Below, piece after piece: positions 11,298-21,015 of a stretch of DNA of 64,000 nt (its first letter is position 1; every line of letters starts with the position of its first letter). Location: NCBI GenBank assembly GCA_032164295.1, contig JAJHTX010000012.1, positions 1,054,001 through 1,118,000 on the forward strand, written 5' to 3'. The stretch is from Inonotus obliquus (Eukaryota; Basidiomycota; Agaricomycetes; Hymenochaetales; Hymenochaetaceae). The position numbers were made by a program, and so were the translations under genes. The notes under the pieces were generated by a model, which was given only the letters and a program-made list of their open reading frames with translations, was not told the DNA's origin and ran no database searches.

Positions 11298-11556
11298 CTA
11301 GCTTCCTAACTCGTCTGGTAATTCCATTGTTCTGCTGCGGATTGACTCATCGACTGCGCCCTGTGCAAGGCGATGACTCGGCGTTGACTCATCTTGACTT
11401 GAACTGAATTGAAACCTATGCTCGGGGTCGGCCTTGTGCTGCGCCCTGTGCATAGAGTGAGTCAGTGAGTGAGTCATTGAATGCGTGTTCGTATGCCATT
11501 GGTTTTGCATGGCTGTGCCGTAGTTAGAGTTCGCTCGTCCGCAGTTGCTCGTAAGT
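11298..11556. other. Unassigned DNA downstream of the 258-codon ORF
   Basis: A different minus-strand frame (down to 11298) stays open with His/Ser/Thr-rich composition (MTHSLTHSMHRAQ), but I see no domain. A repeat-like GCGCCCTGTGCA occurs twice. Confidence 0.3.
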
Positions 11557-12333
11557 TTAAGGAATTCCGTCGGGGTTCCGTTGTATAGCATCTGGGGCTA
11601 TGAAGGCTGTAATTTGCTTGTCGCCTCGGGACTCTTGTTCGGGGCCGTCAAGTGTGATTCGACATCGGATATCATCGTGGGGAAACCAAGGTGGTTTAAC
11701 GTATGTGCCTATGGCAATGAGTAGCCGTACACTTCGTCGAGTATCGTTCGAAGGTATTCTCCAGCCTAGGTATAGGTCTCCTTGTAGTCGAATAGCTTTG
11801 CAGTATGCCCATAGTTCTCTGAGTGTGTTTGCAACCCATGCCGCTGTTATCGGTGAGCGGCGGTTTGTAACATAGTCTGCACTGATCTCCACGAATGTGC
11901 TTGGGCACTCGAGTGCTAATATGTCGTGGATTCCTACTATTGTCCAGTGCGTCTTTGGTTGCATGCCTATTGCCGTATCCATTGCTATTGTTGACCTCGT
12001 GCGATTTCGAACGACCTCCGGGGGATTGTGGTATTCTCGATAAGCTGTTGCTCGTTCGCTGGACACATGATATGTCAACATGCCCGTTGCCTCCCGTAGT
12101 ATTATCTTGTGTAGGTCTTCGATGATCTGTCGCACTCTTCTGCATTTATAGCAAGCCGTTGGAGGTTGCTGTACTTGCTGCATCGTTTGCGAAGGTTTAG
12201 TGTGATCGTCGGGATTAGCGTTGCTAGCCGATGCTTCTTGATCGTCGGCTTCGGATTGTATTAGCCGTGCGTGTTCTTCGCTTCTCGCTGTCGATCCTGA
12301 TCGTCTCCGGCCAGTGAAATTAACCGGTCCCAT
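11557..12333 (-). CDS. Unidentified 258-residue ORF
   Basis: An uninterrupted minus-strand frame starting MGPVNFTGRRRSG. It has a hydrophilic, Gln/Ser/Asp-rich N-terminal third, a CYKC pair near residue 62, and a more globular C-terminal part (WTIVGIHDILALECP, then AAWVANTLRELWAYC). Its length is far beyond chance for this composition, so it is or was coding. I recognise no family. Its position, close to another decayed minus-strand ORF (14556-15401) and to repeat DNA, suggests a transposon protein, but there is no RT, integrase or transposase motif to prove it. Confidence 0.45.
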   Translation of the reverse strand: MGPVNFTGRRRSGSTARSEEHARLIQSEADDQEASASNANPDDHTKPSQTMQQVQQPPTACYKCRRVRQIIEDLHKIILREATGMLTYHVSSERATAYREYHNPPEVVRNRTRSTIAMDTAIGMQPKTHWTIVGIHDILALECPSTFVEISADYVTNRRSPITAAWVANTLRELWAYCKAIRLQGDLYLGWRIPSNDTRRSVRLLIAIGTYVKPPWFPHDDIRCRITLDGPEQESRGDKQITAFIAPDAIQRNPDGIP

Positions 12334-12982
12334 CCGGGGTAGTTTCGATCGGCGTTCCTAATCGAATCAAAATTTCAGCACAATCCTTTCATCTTCAGAT
12401 ATTTTATCTTAGATTTCGCCACCGCAATGAAGTCTTCTCATCTGCATTGATCTGTGGGTCCAATCCGTAAGGAATCAACCAGCAGCACGGCCGAGATGTT
12501 GACCTCGAAGACCTTTCCTTGCAAAGTTTTGATGGTGAGTTCGATCATTTCGGTGTCATTCAGAAAGGATAAAGGGAGCGCAGAGGACGCCCATCATATA
12601 GGGTAATTTCTATATTTGGTCATATTATGCACAATACATCATACCAGAATAGCTCAATCTTCCTTATTCCTGACACTCACCATGGATGGATCATGATGCA
12701 GGTGACGACTATATCAGATGGATAGTGACGTTCATCAGGCATAATGGGTCAAGGTTCTCAGACAGGCGTTAGTCAAAGACGCAAAGCCCAAGTTCTCGTG
12801 GCGTGCTCAATCTGCTTGGTTGGGTCTCGTAAATCTGTTCATCCTCTCAACCAATCTTATTCTATCTTTTGATGAGATCCGAAGTGCTCAGAATTGATGT
12901 CGGCACCCTTGACGTCCAACTGGATGATCTTTCATGACCCATTAGTTATATTGATTTGGGCCCGGGCAAGGACAAGTCTGGC
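12334..12982. other. No supported gene
   Basis: Between two oppositely oriented gene remnants. No frame is open over a meaningful length. It could contain decayed upstream parts of the cyclin relic, but I recognise nothing. Confidence 0.4.
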
Positions 12983-13974
12983 ATGCTATCCATTGTGGAG
13001 TCATTTCATTCCTCCTTTTCTGCAGTTTCGAAACTATCCTTTCTCAGCATGAAGGACATATCTTCTATTTCTACTCTCCCTGCTAGGAACCAGTTCTATT
13101 CCAAGAAACGACCATCTCCTCACCGCGACGGTATTCAGAAATCCCGCTGCAAGGACTCTCCAGCCCCATCTCGCAAGACTCCAGCTATCTTGAAAGCCAA
13201 GCTACAGTGGATACGACAATGTGAAACTCAACTAGCTGCCTTCAGGAGAGAAGGCATTTACATTGAGGAAGAGTACTGCAAAGAGATATGCTGTTATATG
13301 CAAGAAATGGAGGTCAGTCGTTGAAAAGTGACTTGTTTACACAAGTCACTCCCATTCTAAATGTCAAGTGTCAATGCATAGGACTACACAATGGACTCTA
13401 CTTCAGCCATGGATCAGCAACCGGAAATCAAACGGCCTTGTCTTGCCGACTTTCTTATCAAGAGTCATTTTACTTTCCGACTTCGTCCTGGGACTCTTCA
13501 CCTTACCATGAACATTGTTGACTGATATGTTTCATGTTATATCATGTACACGAAGTATTACCAATCAGTTGGTTGTGCGGTGTTGTGGATAGCAGCGAAA
13601 TTCGAGGATGTGAAAGAACACGTGCCAACTTCAACCGACCTGGTTGGGATCTGCTGTGATACCTCTGACAAATCTGCCTTCATCCAGATGGAAGGACACG
13701 TTCTTGCTACCATTCAGTGGACGTTGGATCATCTCCGCAGAAGCTTGGCTTCAGTTCTAGGTTCTATTGCTGTAGCTCGTCTGGAGAGAGTACAAAGGTT
13801 CAGCATGTTGCAAGATTTCTCATGGAAGTTACCCTTTTCTATTGCAACTTCATCAAATTCTTGCCTTCTGCTATCGCCTTTGCATCGCTCATACTTGCAC
13901 GTCATGTTTGCCAAAAACCCCGACAGATTTACGATGAGCCCGACTTGATTGACTCCATCCTGGGTATTTGTTAG
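12983..13974 (+). pseudogene. B-type-cyclin-like pseudogene
   Basis: Exon 1 (12983-13312) encodes a basic N-terminal region ending EEEYCKEICCYMQEME, the usual start of a fungal B-type cyclin box. A 69-bp intron (13313-13381) joins in phase to MDQQPEIKR, then FRLRPGTLHLTMNIVD, then a TGA (13523-13525) where cyclins have the Arg of NIVDRYVS. The frame continues QSVGCAVLWIAAKFEDVKEH and FIQMEGHVLATIQWTL. The frame then shifts at least twice (SAEAWLQF in one frame, VQHVARFLMEVTLF and SAIAFASLILARHVC in another). Functional homologues activate a cyclin-dependent kinase at mitosis. This copy cannot encode an intact cyclin. Confidence 0.85.
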
Positions 13975-14555
13975 GACCAGTGCGGATCGGATCAGCAGAC
14001 CGGCATTGATCGACTGATCAATATGATCGATGCACCAGAACAAGTCCACTCACTCCGGCAATATTCGCAGTCCGTCTTGGTAAGCGATGGGAAGTGCGAG
14101 GCGGTGCTTTGTAGAGCAGAGTAGCAACAGTACTTAGTCAGGGTCAAGGGACCGGCTGGACACTAGTACCGATGATAAGAGTGGTAGCGAAGAAGAGAAG
14201 CTTTGTGGGGCTTCTTTGTATTCACTAGTACAGAAGAATTTTGCTGAGGGACATAGCCACCCTCGCTTGGCCTATTTATACCCGAAGCTTCTATCTATAG
14301 AGTTACCCGGGCTCCCTCGGGCACAGCCTCCTGATTCTTCCGAGCACAGCCCCTATCTTGTCCGATACCCCGCAATCTCCAATCGGGTGGCAATGCACTT
14401 CCGATTTCCTCCTGCAATCTTCCAGATCCTTCGATATGACTTCATACCTGGTCAGTGCACAGCAATCACGCCATCACCGGCCAATCCTGTGGCTGTGCAG
14501 AGCTCCGTGCCTTCCGCACTGCTACGTCAGTCCTTCTCGAATGTTCCTTATGATG
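13975..14555. other. No supported gene; TATA-like sequence
   Basis: Begins TGTTAGGACCAG, a TG start typical of LTRs, and contains CCTATTTATACCC near 14270. No second copy is present in the window, so an LTR is only a possibility. Confidence 0.25.
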
Positions 14556-15401
14556 TCATGCACAGCAACTCGAACAGTCTGCCATGTCTTCATCTTCTGC
14601 AGGTGCTGCTGGGCCGTTCGGCTGTCTCGGTTGACTCGGGCTTCCTCCCTCAATAGGATTAGATCGATTATCAATCACCGGAGCGGCGGGCCTATATGGT
14701 TCTGCCTGTACTATGGCAGGTAACCCAGTCTGCCAGATTGTTGCTCGGCGATATCTGTCGGGTATCCGTATCTCCGTTCCTTGCACCTGATCGCCATTGA
14801 TTCCTTCCATGACGAAGGTTAAGATCGCCCCATTGATCCGTTCCCTCGGTTGAGAGATTTCCAATGCTATCATCCCCGGTAGTTGATTCTGCTCCGATTT
14901 CCATCGTGCCACTATGTTGCCAAATAAATTATTGCGTAGTGCTTGATGTTCTCTTGTAGCTTCCGCATGTATTGGCCAGTCGAGTTATATTGCCACTCGT
15001 CGGCATAGCTGGGAATGTATCGATCTTCTTGTCCATGCTATTACACCTGCATTCGCAATGTAGTGTAACCCCCTTCCTGACCAAACCGTAACTTCGTGCA
15101 AGTATGCATTTAGTGTAGGTGTGAACAATGGTTGAGTTGTTTCTGCAACCGTTGACCAATGGTGGTTGGTTCAAATTGAGTAAGGTTCATGTCGAAGCAT
15201 ATAGTTGACTGCATCCTCGAGTATCCATGTCTGCAGTATCCATGCTTCCTCATGTGCCCATTTACAGAACCTGCATATTGGTGTATTGATTTGTCCTGGT
15301 AATGTCGAGCCCCAGGGACAATAGCTTGTGCGTGTATAATATGTTCGATCAAATTGTCTTTCCATGTCTGATGTTCGTGGGAATTTATCGGGTTGTAGCA
15401 T
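14556..15401 (-). pseudogene. Unidentified ORF broken by two in-frame stops
   Basis: A single minus-strand frame of 281 codons is open except for TGA at 15171-15173 and TAA at 14985-14987. It starts around MLQPDKFPRTSDMERQFDR, has a CRFCKWAHEEAW segment with a possible Cys pair, and ends in an acidic tail DEDMADCSSCCA. Both stops can be explained by one C-to-T change (CGA to TGA, CAA to TAA). The protein family is unknown to me. The shared strand and similar base composition suggest it once belonged to the same element as the ORF at 11557-12333. Confidence 0.45.
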
Positions 15402-15799
15402 CTCTGGATCTGCATGCCAAATAAGTCAATTTCTTCTGACAGTATTTACACCAAGTTGGGATGGATACTCGTCCTTAATCTTGCATGCAATCAATTAGAC
15501 TCGCTATGCAGGCTCGAGAGACTCATGACATTAGAACGTATCAACGAGAGCGGCAAAGTTGGACGGCTGGCCGTTCTTCCAAACATACAGGAAGTCTGGA
15601 TCGATTTGTGGAGTCAGAAGAGAATTATCGTGTATGTTGCTTTGATCATTTCTGGAAAGAAGGAAATTTCATCTGTTTGACGGAAGGTTACCTGGATTCT
15701 ATGAGCAGCTCTTGGGGGGACCTACACCAAAGAAGCAACAGAATGAACAAGCACATTGTGGCGCTAGATTAGATGGCGGTGAAAGTGGTGAGGATGGCT
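15402..15799. other. No supported gene
   Basis: Overlapping short ORFs only. On the minus strand the frame of the broken ORF can be followed a few codons upstream (IWHADPE) before a stop, so its 5' part may lie here in decayed form. Confidence 0.3.
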
Positions 15800-15945
15800 T
15801 CCACTTATCACCTGCTCACTGCCCTCCCATTGCCCTCCTATTGCCCTCTCATCACCCACCCATTGCCCTCCTGTGGCCTGCTCACTGCCCTCCTATTGCC
15901 CTCCCATTGCCCACCCCTTGCCCTCCCATTGCCCGCTCAATATCT
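15800..15945 (-). repeat. GGGCAATG minisatellite, array 3 (inverted)
   Basis: About twelve CCCATTGCCCTCC-type units, the reverse complement of array 1, leading directly into the right inverted-repeat arm. Confidence 0.75.
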
Positions 15946-16237
15946 ACCCGGATGACACTTATAATATGAACCAGGATGATATTCTATTGTATATTTTAAA
16001 TATCAGCAAAGTAGATATACTAATCTATATTTAAAATATCGCCAAGTAGATACCCTAATCGATATATAAAATATAAGTCTATCGATATTTAAAATATCAG
16101 AGTGAAGTTGATATGCAAATCGGCATTTAAAATATCGACACGTGGTTTATATTTAAAATATCTTACGGGTCGATATGCTTACTGGCATTTAAAATGATGG
16201 CAAAAAAAACATTTAAAATTCCAACCTCACCTCCATC
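15921..16237 (-). repeat. Right arm of long inverted repeat
   Basis: Reverse complement of 8316-8640, ending outward at CACCTCCATC. The distance between the outer ends is about 7.9 kb. Confidence 0.8.
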
Positions 16238-16655
16238 CTCCGTGGAATTTCGGCAACGTGTCTATCACGTGGTACATCATCTCGATACCGTGGCCGTGAG
16301 ACATGTTTTCTGTATTTAGATAAAGGGAACGGGAAACCGGCTTATCACGTGTCACTTACGATGAAACGACCGACCACGACCACGAAACTTAATGATGAGG
16401 GTACTAGTAGTGTCTTCTTCTTCACCGGCGCCTTCCTGAGACGAGGGCTCACTGGACATACTATAAACACCTTGATGGACACGGTTCAGTTGTCCTTCGA
16501 CGTGCCAAAGGCTCGTTCACTTGTTTCTCTCAGTAACCGCCCCATTGAGGCACACAATCTATAACCGCTGCAGCGGGACAGGATGGATACATGTATTCCT
16601 ACTACACCACATCTGTTACAGTACACTCTTCTCAAGGAAGACCATTCCGTGCAGA

Positions 16656-17177
16656 TCAGTTAGCGCGGCCTAGCTTTATGATGTCTTTTGCGACATCGAG
16701 GACATCCTCTAATATCTCCTTCTCTTCAGCCTCCTTCGCTTTCAACTCCCGGAGTACTTCTTCCGCCATACGATCCATGTAGAAGCGGACTAAACTCTTA
16801 GCTTTGCGCGAGATCAAAGCTTGAGCGGAGCGTCGGAGGTGTTCAGTGCGCGCTTTCACTCTTAAGAGCGCCTGGACCTTGATCGCATAGATCTCTGACA
16901 GCTCCTTGAAAGCCTCGAGACGCAGTTTGAGATGGATCTTCTCTTGCCAGTGCACCGCATAAAATGGCACTGGTCCTAAAATACGCTGATGGTTTTCACT
17001 AAGGGTGAAATCGTGAGGATTTTAGGTCTTGGGCGATTGTACAAAAGATCGTACGTACCGGAGAAACTGTGAAGCCTCATACTCGATCCTATCGCACATG
17101 CTCCAGGAAGACATGGACGTCGCATCTTCATGTGGCTTCGAGTCTGCAGACTCGGACAGAGCAAATCGCACGCGCAT
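16656..17177 (-). CDS. Hypothetical coiled-coil protein, 153 residues
   Basis: Exon 1 is 17059-17177 and exon 2 is 16656-16998, with a 60-bp GT-AG intron (donor GTACGTAC, acceptor CCCTTAG). Splicing restores one frame: MRVRFALSESADSKPHED, a Ser/Met-rich stretch, then ENHQRILGPVPFYAVHWQEK and a long helix-forming, Lys/Glu/Arg-rich C-terminal half (EEVLRELKAKEAEEKEILE). This predicts a coiled coil and no signal peptide or membrane segment. Copy A (1998-3822) preserves the start codon, the intron position and the exon-2 length, so the gene model is supported by comparison. No known family is recognised. The TATA box lies 142 bp upstream. Confidence 0.65.
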
Positions 17178-17318
17178 TGTTATTTTCTGTACTAGAAGTG
17201 AAGATGTATTCTCAGAAATGAAATGGATAAACTAGAGCCTCGAATGTACGCACGAGCCAGTCGGGAGAGTTCAAGTAGGATGATTTGTACAACCAACCAA
17301 TGCCGTACACCGCTCACC

Positions 17319-17326
17319 CTTTTATA
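17319..17326 (-). promoter_or_regulatory. TATA box of copy B gene
   Basis: TATAAAAG on the minus strand, 142 bp upstream of the start codon, as in copy A. Confidence 0.6.
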
Positions 17327-17878
17327 CTGCAAAAAAAAACAGTACACGCGACACGCTTTGACATTGTGACATTAATCACAGTAGTGGCCCAGTAGCCTTT
17401 GACAGGGTCCTATTATCTGTTCATTGTGTTGGTTTCCATATTCGGAAGTCTCGTGTAAATGACTCCGGTTGCTTCGCAACTGCACCTCTTGATTTTTATC
17501 ACTCTCATCGATAAGGATTAGTGGCTGGACTGCGGAATCTACGAATATTCTTGGATTTAACATGATTTCCCTTTTTCTTTTGCCGTGAATCTAAATCATT
17601 CGGTCCACACATTGAGCGCTTGAACTGACCTCGTCTGGATAGCAAAGTTACTGTCAGCCGCCTGGTACTGGTCGTCGACCTCGTCACGGCGTTCTTGAAT
17701 GTCTTATGTAGCCCCCTGAGTACCTCTGCAACCCTTTTCGTGGCCCTTGTGCTCCAGTGAGTTTCACAGTATCCCCTTCGACTATTTAAGATCAAATGAG
17801 TGAGTGAATTTATCGCCCATGCGTTATCATAGCTTTCGTTGGTCAAACTGACACTTCTACCTCGAATCAGCTATCGAG

Positions 17879-18004
17879 ATGATACTCGAACTCCTCGCCC
17901 TGCTAGGTGGATTTTCTCTTCTACTTGTTTTCAACACTCACAAGGGCTGCCTCCTTGTCACGGGCCCAAACATATCTGCGTGCACTTCCTACCGACTCTC
18001 ATGA
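17879..18004 (+). pseudogene. Possible cytochrome P450 N-terminus relic
   Basis: The ATG at 17879 opens MILELLALLGGFSLLLVF, a hydrophobic anchor like those of microsomal P450s. A different frame directly after it reads HSQGLPPCHGPK, which resembles the Pro-rich hinge following a P450 anchor. A frameshift between the two, and no further P450 motif (no CxG haem loop nearby), make this a short degenerate fragment at best. Confidence 0.3.
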
Positions 18005-18454
18005 TTTCATCTCTATCTGCGAGGTTTCGACGTGAGTCTCAGAGTCCGATTCGGAAGACTATGTGCGAAGCAGACGCAGGAGTCTTGTTGACGACGGCCC
18101 GGGTAAAGGAATTATGTGATTAGCAAGGAGTCCCTCGAGTCGAACTGGGTTGAGATCATTTGCGACTCCCAGCAACCACATGGATTGAACAGCCTGGTGA
18201 GGACATAGTCGACTCGTGAGCGGTCAGTAGCACTCCTCCCGGACCCCCCCCCCCACAACGGCCACAGAGCGCTACAGTATATCCGACAATGGCCCTGGCG
18301 AAAGCGAGTTTCTAGGCCACTTCATTTCTGTTCATTGGCTAGATTAGTTTCATTATGTAGTCCATGCCGTCCGGTTCCTGTGACTTGATTCGTCTGCGTT
18401 GATACCGCTTGGTTTCTCAATCAAAAACTGGACCCTTGCTTTGAGGCTTCTGTA
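18005..18454. other. No supported gene
   Basis: Contains a run of nine or more C residues near 18244. No conserved frame. Confidence 0.4.
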
Positions 18455-18660
18455 GATTATAGGTTGCCTCCGACTCCCGAGTCCATGGGTTTACAGAACA
18501 ATCGTGTGCTAGTGATCGTACTCCTACAAGGTAATCCGGACTTTTCTCTCTCACGATGATGTTGGGCGTGCACAGCACAGGGAGCCAGTGACTTAAAATC
18601 ACGAAACTCGGTGTGTTCTCATCCCTATTTTTCCCTCCTACTAGATCCCGTAAGAAATCT
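18455..18660. repeat. Empty-site paralogue of the TIR-element locus
   Basis: Continuous sequence matching 5455-5535 followed directly by 8086-8205. The junction CTCCTACAAGG at 18521-18531 holds a single TA. Confidence 0.8.
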
Positions 18661-19441
18661 CTTGAACGCGGTGAATGTACATTACCTGATCTGATGTCGG
18701 AGTTCAAATATTTCTTGCCTCTAGTTGATCACTTTACTAGTAGACAATTGCCCCAAAATGCTTCGCACAGGTGTGATGAGCTCGGGGCAAGTAAATAAAC
18801 GGAGGTAGGATGTACTTAATACTCAGCGAACTCCATGCGTGATTGATCAGTCGCTCAGGCTCGAGTTCGATTTCTTACTTTACTGCGAAAATTAATTGTC
18901 AGAGTTAGCTTGCTGCTTATAATGCAGATTCTGTTACAGCACTAGTCTAACTTCACATTTTCCATACATGACATAACCAGCGAAACGCACTTGAACTGAG
19001 TGCGGTCGGAGTACTGACGGAGACAGAATTACAAATAATGGAATCAGAGTTTGCAGTGAACAAATAGTATAACTGGTTTCTCCAGCCGCCACGCTGGACT
19101 CCAAGCTTATTTCGCGTACTTAAAAGGTGGTCCGTCTATTCTCGACACGGTTCGTATTGAAGGCATTGGTACGCACTGACGCAGAGGGGTGCATAAGATG
19201 TCTACAAGTTGCTCTTTTTCCGGCCGGAAGGTGTGAAGACGAATTCCAACGTTTAGCATTTCCGTCTGCACGTTTCTCTCAAATCTAGTTTAGTCGTGCA
19301 CACTCTCTTCATCGCTATTATTGCTCCGCAAGTGTTGCAGTTATAATTACAGATCCAAAAGTCCTAAAGTCCAAGAATCCAATCGAATCCCTAGCGAAAG
19401 AACCCAAGCACCCATCGCAACTAACAAACAGCCTCAGAAGC
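18661..19441. other. Intergenic DNA, nothing recognised
   Basis: No long frames, no repeats shared with the rest of the window. It lies downstream of the secreted-protein gene. Confidence 0.5.
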
Positions 19442-20195
19442 TTACTTGCAGTTCGCCACAACTCCCTGGCCTGCCTTAATCGCCCTAGTCAAATCACCCT
19501 GCGCCTTGCTCACAGCAGAGGTGACGTTCGGGTCCGTTCTATTTCAAAATCATTGAATCAGCCCGCCGAGGTTCCAACCAAGATTTAAAAACTTGAAAAG
19601 CGAGAATTGGAGGAGGATAAAAGGAAGAAATACGTACGATGTGATGCTGTTTAATGCATTCTCAACAGTCTCTAATCCCTGCCCGACCTGGTCACGCGCC
19701 TCGGGTGGAGCGTTCTGACCCGTGACAATAGCCTGAGCGATTGTGGCAATTCCATCGCGAGCACTATCCAACCCTGAGATTGCGTCGTTCGCCGCGGAGG
19801 TCACCTCTGCATCACTGTCGGCATCGAATTAACATCGATGAAAATAGTGACAATGTTTAGGCTTCTGAATTTCGCTGGTAGCGGTGAAGTGGTGAAGGAA
19901 GAGTGAACTTACTTGCCACCTGCGGAAGCGATGGAGTTCACTGCAGTCCTCGTCTGTCCGAGTGCACTTACGATCTGCAGTCTGTTGATATTGCATTGCA
20001 GGTTGCCTATTTGACGACGAGAAAGAGTCTCGCCTGTCGGTGCTATATGAATGAGGTATACGCGAGACAAGCCGAGTCAGAGATTCGATAAGTTGAGTAA
20101 AGAATGGGATCGTAATGAGACGTACCAGCAAAGATGCTCTGCGCGAAGAAGCTGAGCACAACAAGCAAGGAAGTGAACGATACCCGAGCGAACAT
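19442..20195 (-). CDS. Small secreted protein, 154 residues
   Basis: Four exons (20126-20195, 19913-20033, 19638-19814, 19442-19538) joined by GT-AG introns of 92, 98 and 99 bp, all in phase, total 465 nt. The first exon encodes a classic signal peptide (MFARVSFTSLLVVLSFFAQS, likely cleaved after SIFA, residue 23). The mature part is helical and Ala/Ser/Thr-rich, with a recurring pattern of small and hydrophobic residues (IVSALGQTRTAVNSIA, AISGLDSARDGIATIAQAI, VGQGLETVENALNSI). Two cysteines (37 and 153) at the ends could form one disulfide. I do not recognise a named family; size and composition recall fungal surface-binding or effector-like secreted proteins. A TATA box lies 140 bp upstream. 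Confidence 0.75.
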
Positions 20196-20334
20196 TTCGA
20201 AGGTTATATAGAACAAGGAAGAGACTCGCGGAGTCAAAGTCGAAGATGAAGGCCAAGGGAAAGGCGAAAGACGAAAGGGCGAAGTCGGTGAGATCAACTC
20301 AACTGGAGGACATAGTCCGAGTACTCAGCAGTCC

Positions 20335-20342
20335 CTTATATA
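20335..20342 (-). promoter_or_regulatory. TATA box of secreted-protein gene
   Basis: TATATAAG on the minus strand about 140 bp upstream of the ATG at 20195. This distance is nearly the same as for the coiled-coil genes in this window. Confidence 0.5.
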
Positions 20343-21015
20343 CTTCTGGCTAGAGCAGAGATGCACACACGGGTGCACCAATCAGGCATCTCAAGAACGA
20401 ATACTTGGCAACGACATAATGGAGCAGAGCATCTGCATCAAATTCCTTGTCATGCCGTTTCTTCATTACTCCTGAGAAGAGAACAGGTGGAAAAAGCGGA
20501 CAGTGGACAAGCGGTAGCAACGCAGCTCAACTCAGGTATCCCAGGTGGGTTAGGCGAAATGGCGAAACACACTCGACAAGGCCACAAGCTCAGAAATCGG
20601 GAGACAGTATGTGCACACGGGTGCAGTTGCACCCGACACTTACGACACCATTGCAAGCGAACGAAGACAATTCAGGACATCAGAAACGAATAGCACGCGG
20701 GCACGACCAAAGAACTCCATGGAAGTGCTTCTCTATTCCCGTAGACCAACAGCGAGTGGACCGAGCGGCTAAATCCGATGGATACCAAACAACGGTTGTT
20801 GTGAAAACTGCTTTATAGCACTGGCAGTGCATCACAGGAACAGGCTTCTTTCGCCCAGTTGCCCTTAATCAATTGAAGGCCCGCAACGTGATTGTGCGCC
20901 GCTAGTTGAGGCCCCATTCGGTTCTCTCAGAGGTGAAGCATGTCCTAAATTGCACCCGTGTTCAACCTGAAAATCACCTAAAACACACAAGTCCTGAATT
21001 CGTCATGGCGGCTGT
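20343..21015. other. Intergenic DNA between secreted-protein gene and RPC11
   Basis: CACACGGGTGCA occurs twice (about 20367 and 20613), and related TTGCACCCG strings near 20628 and 20954. No gene is supported. Confidence 0.45.

Larger units (their letters stand above)
16425..17873. repeat. Duplicated segment, copy B (uninterrupted)
   Basis: Counterpart of 1738-4512 without the 1.3-kb insertion. Conserved features include the minus-strand gene, its TATA box, and about 450 bp of upstream sequence with near-identical blocks (for example GGATTAGTGGCTGGACTGCG). Confidence 0.85.
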
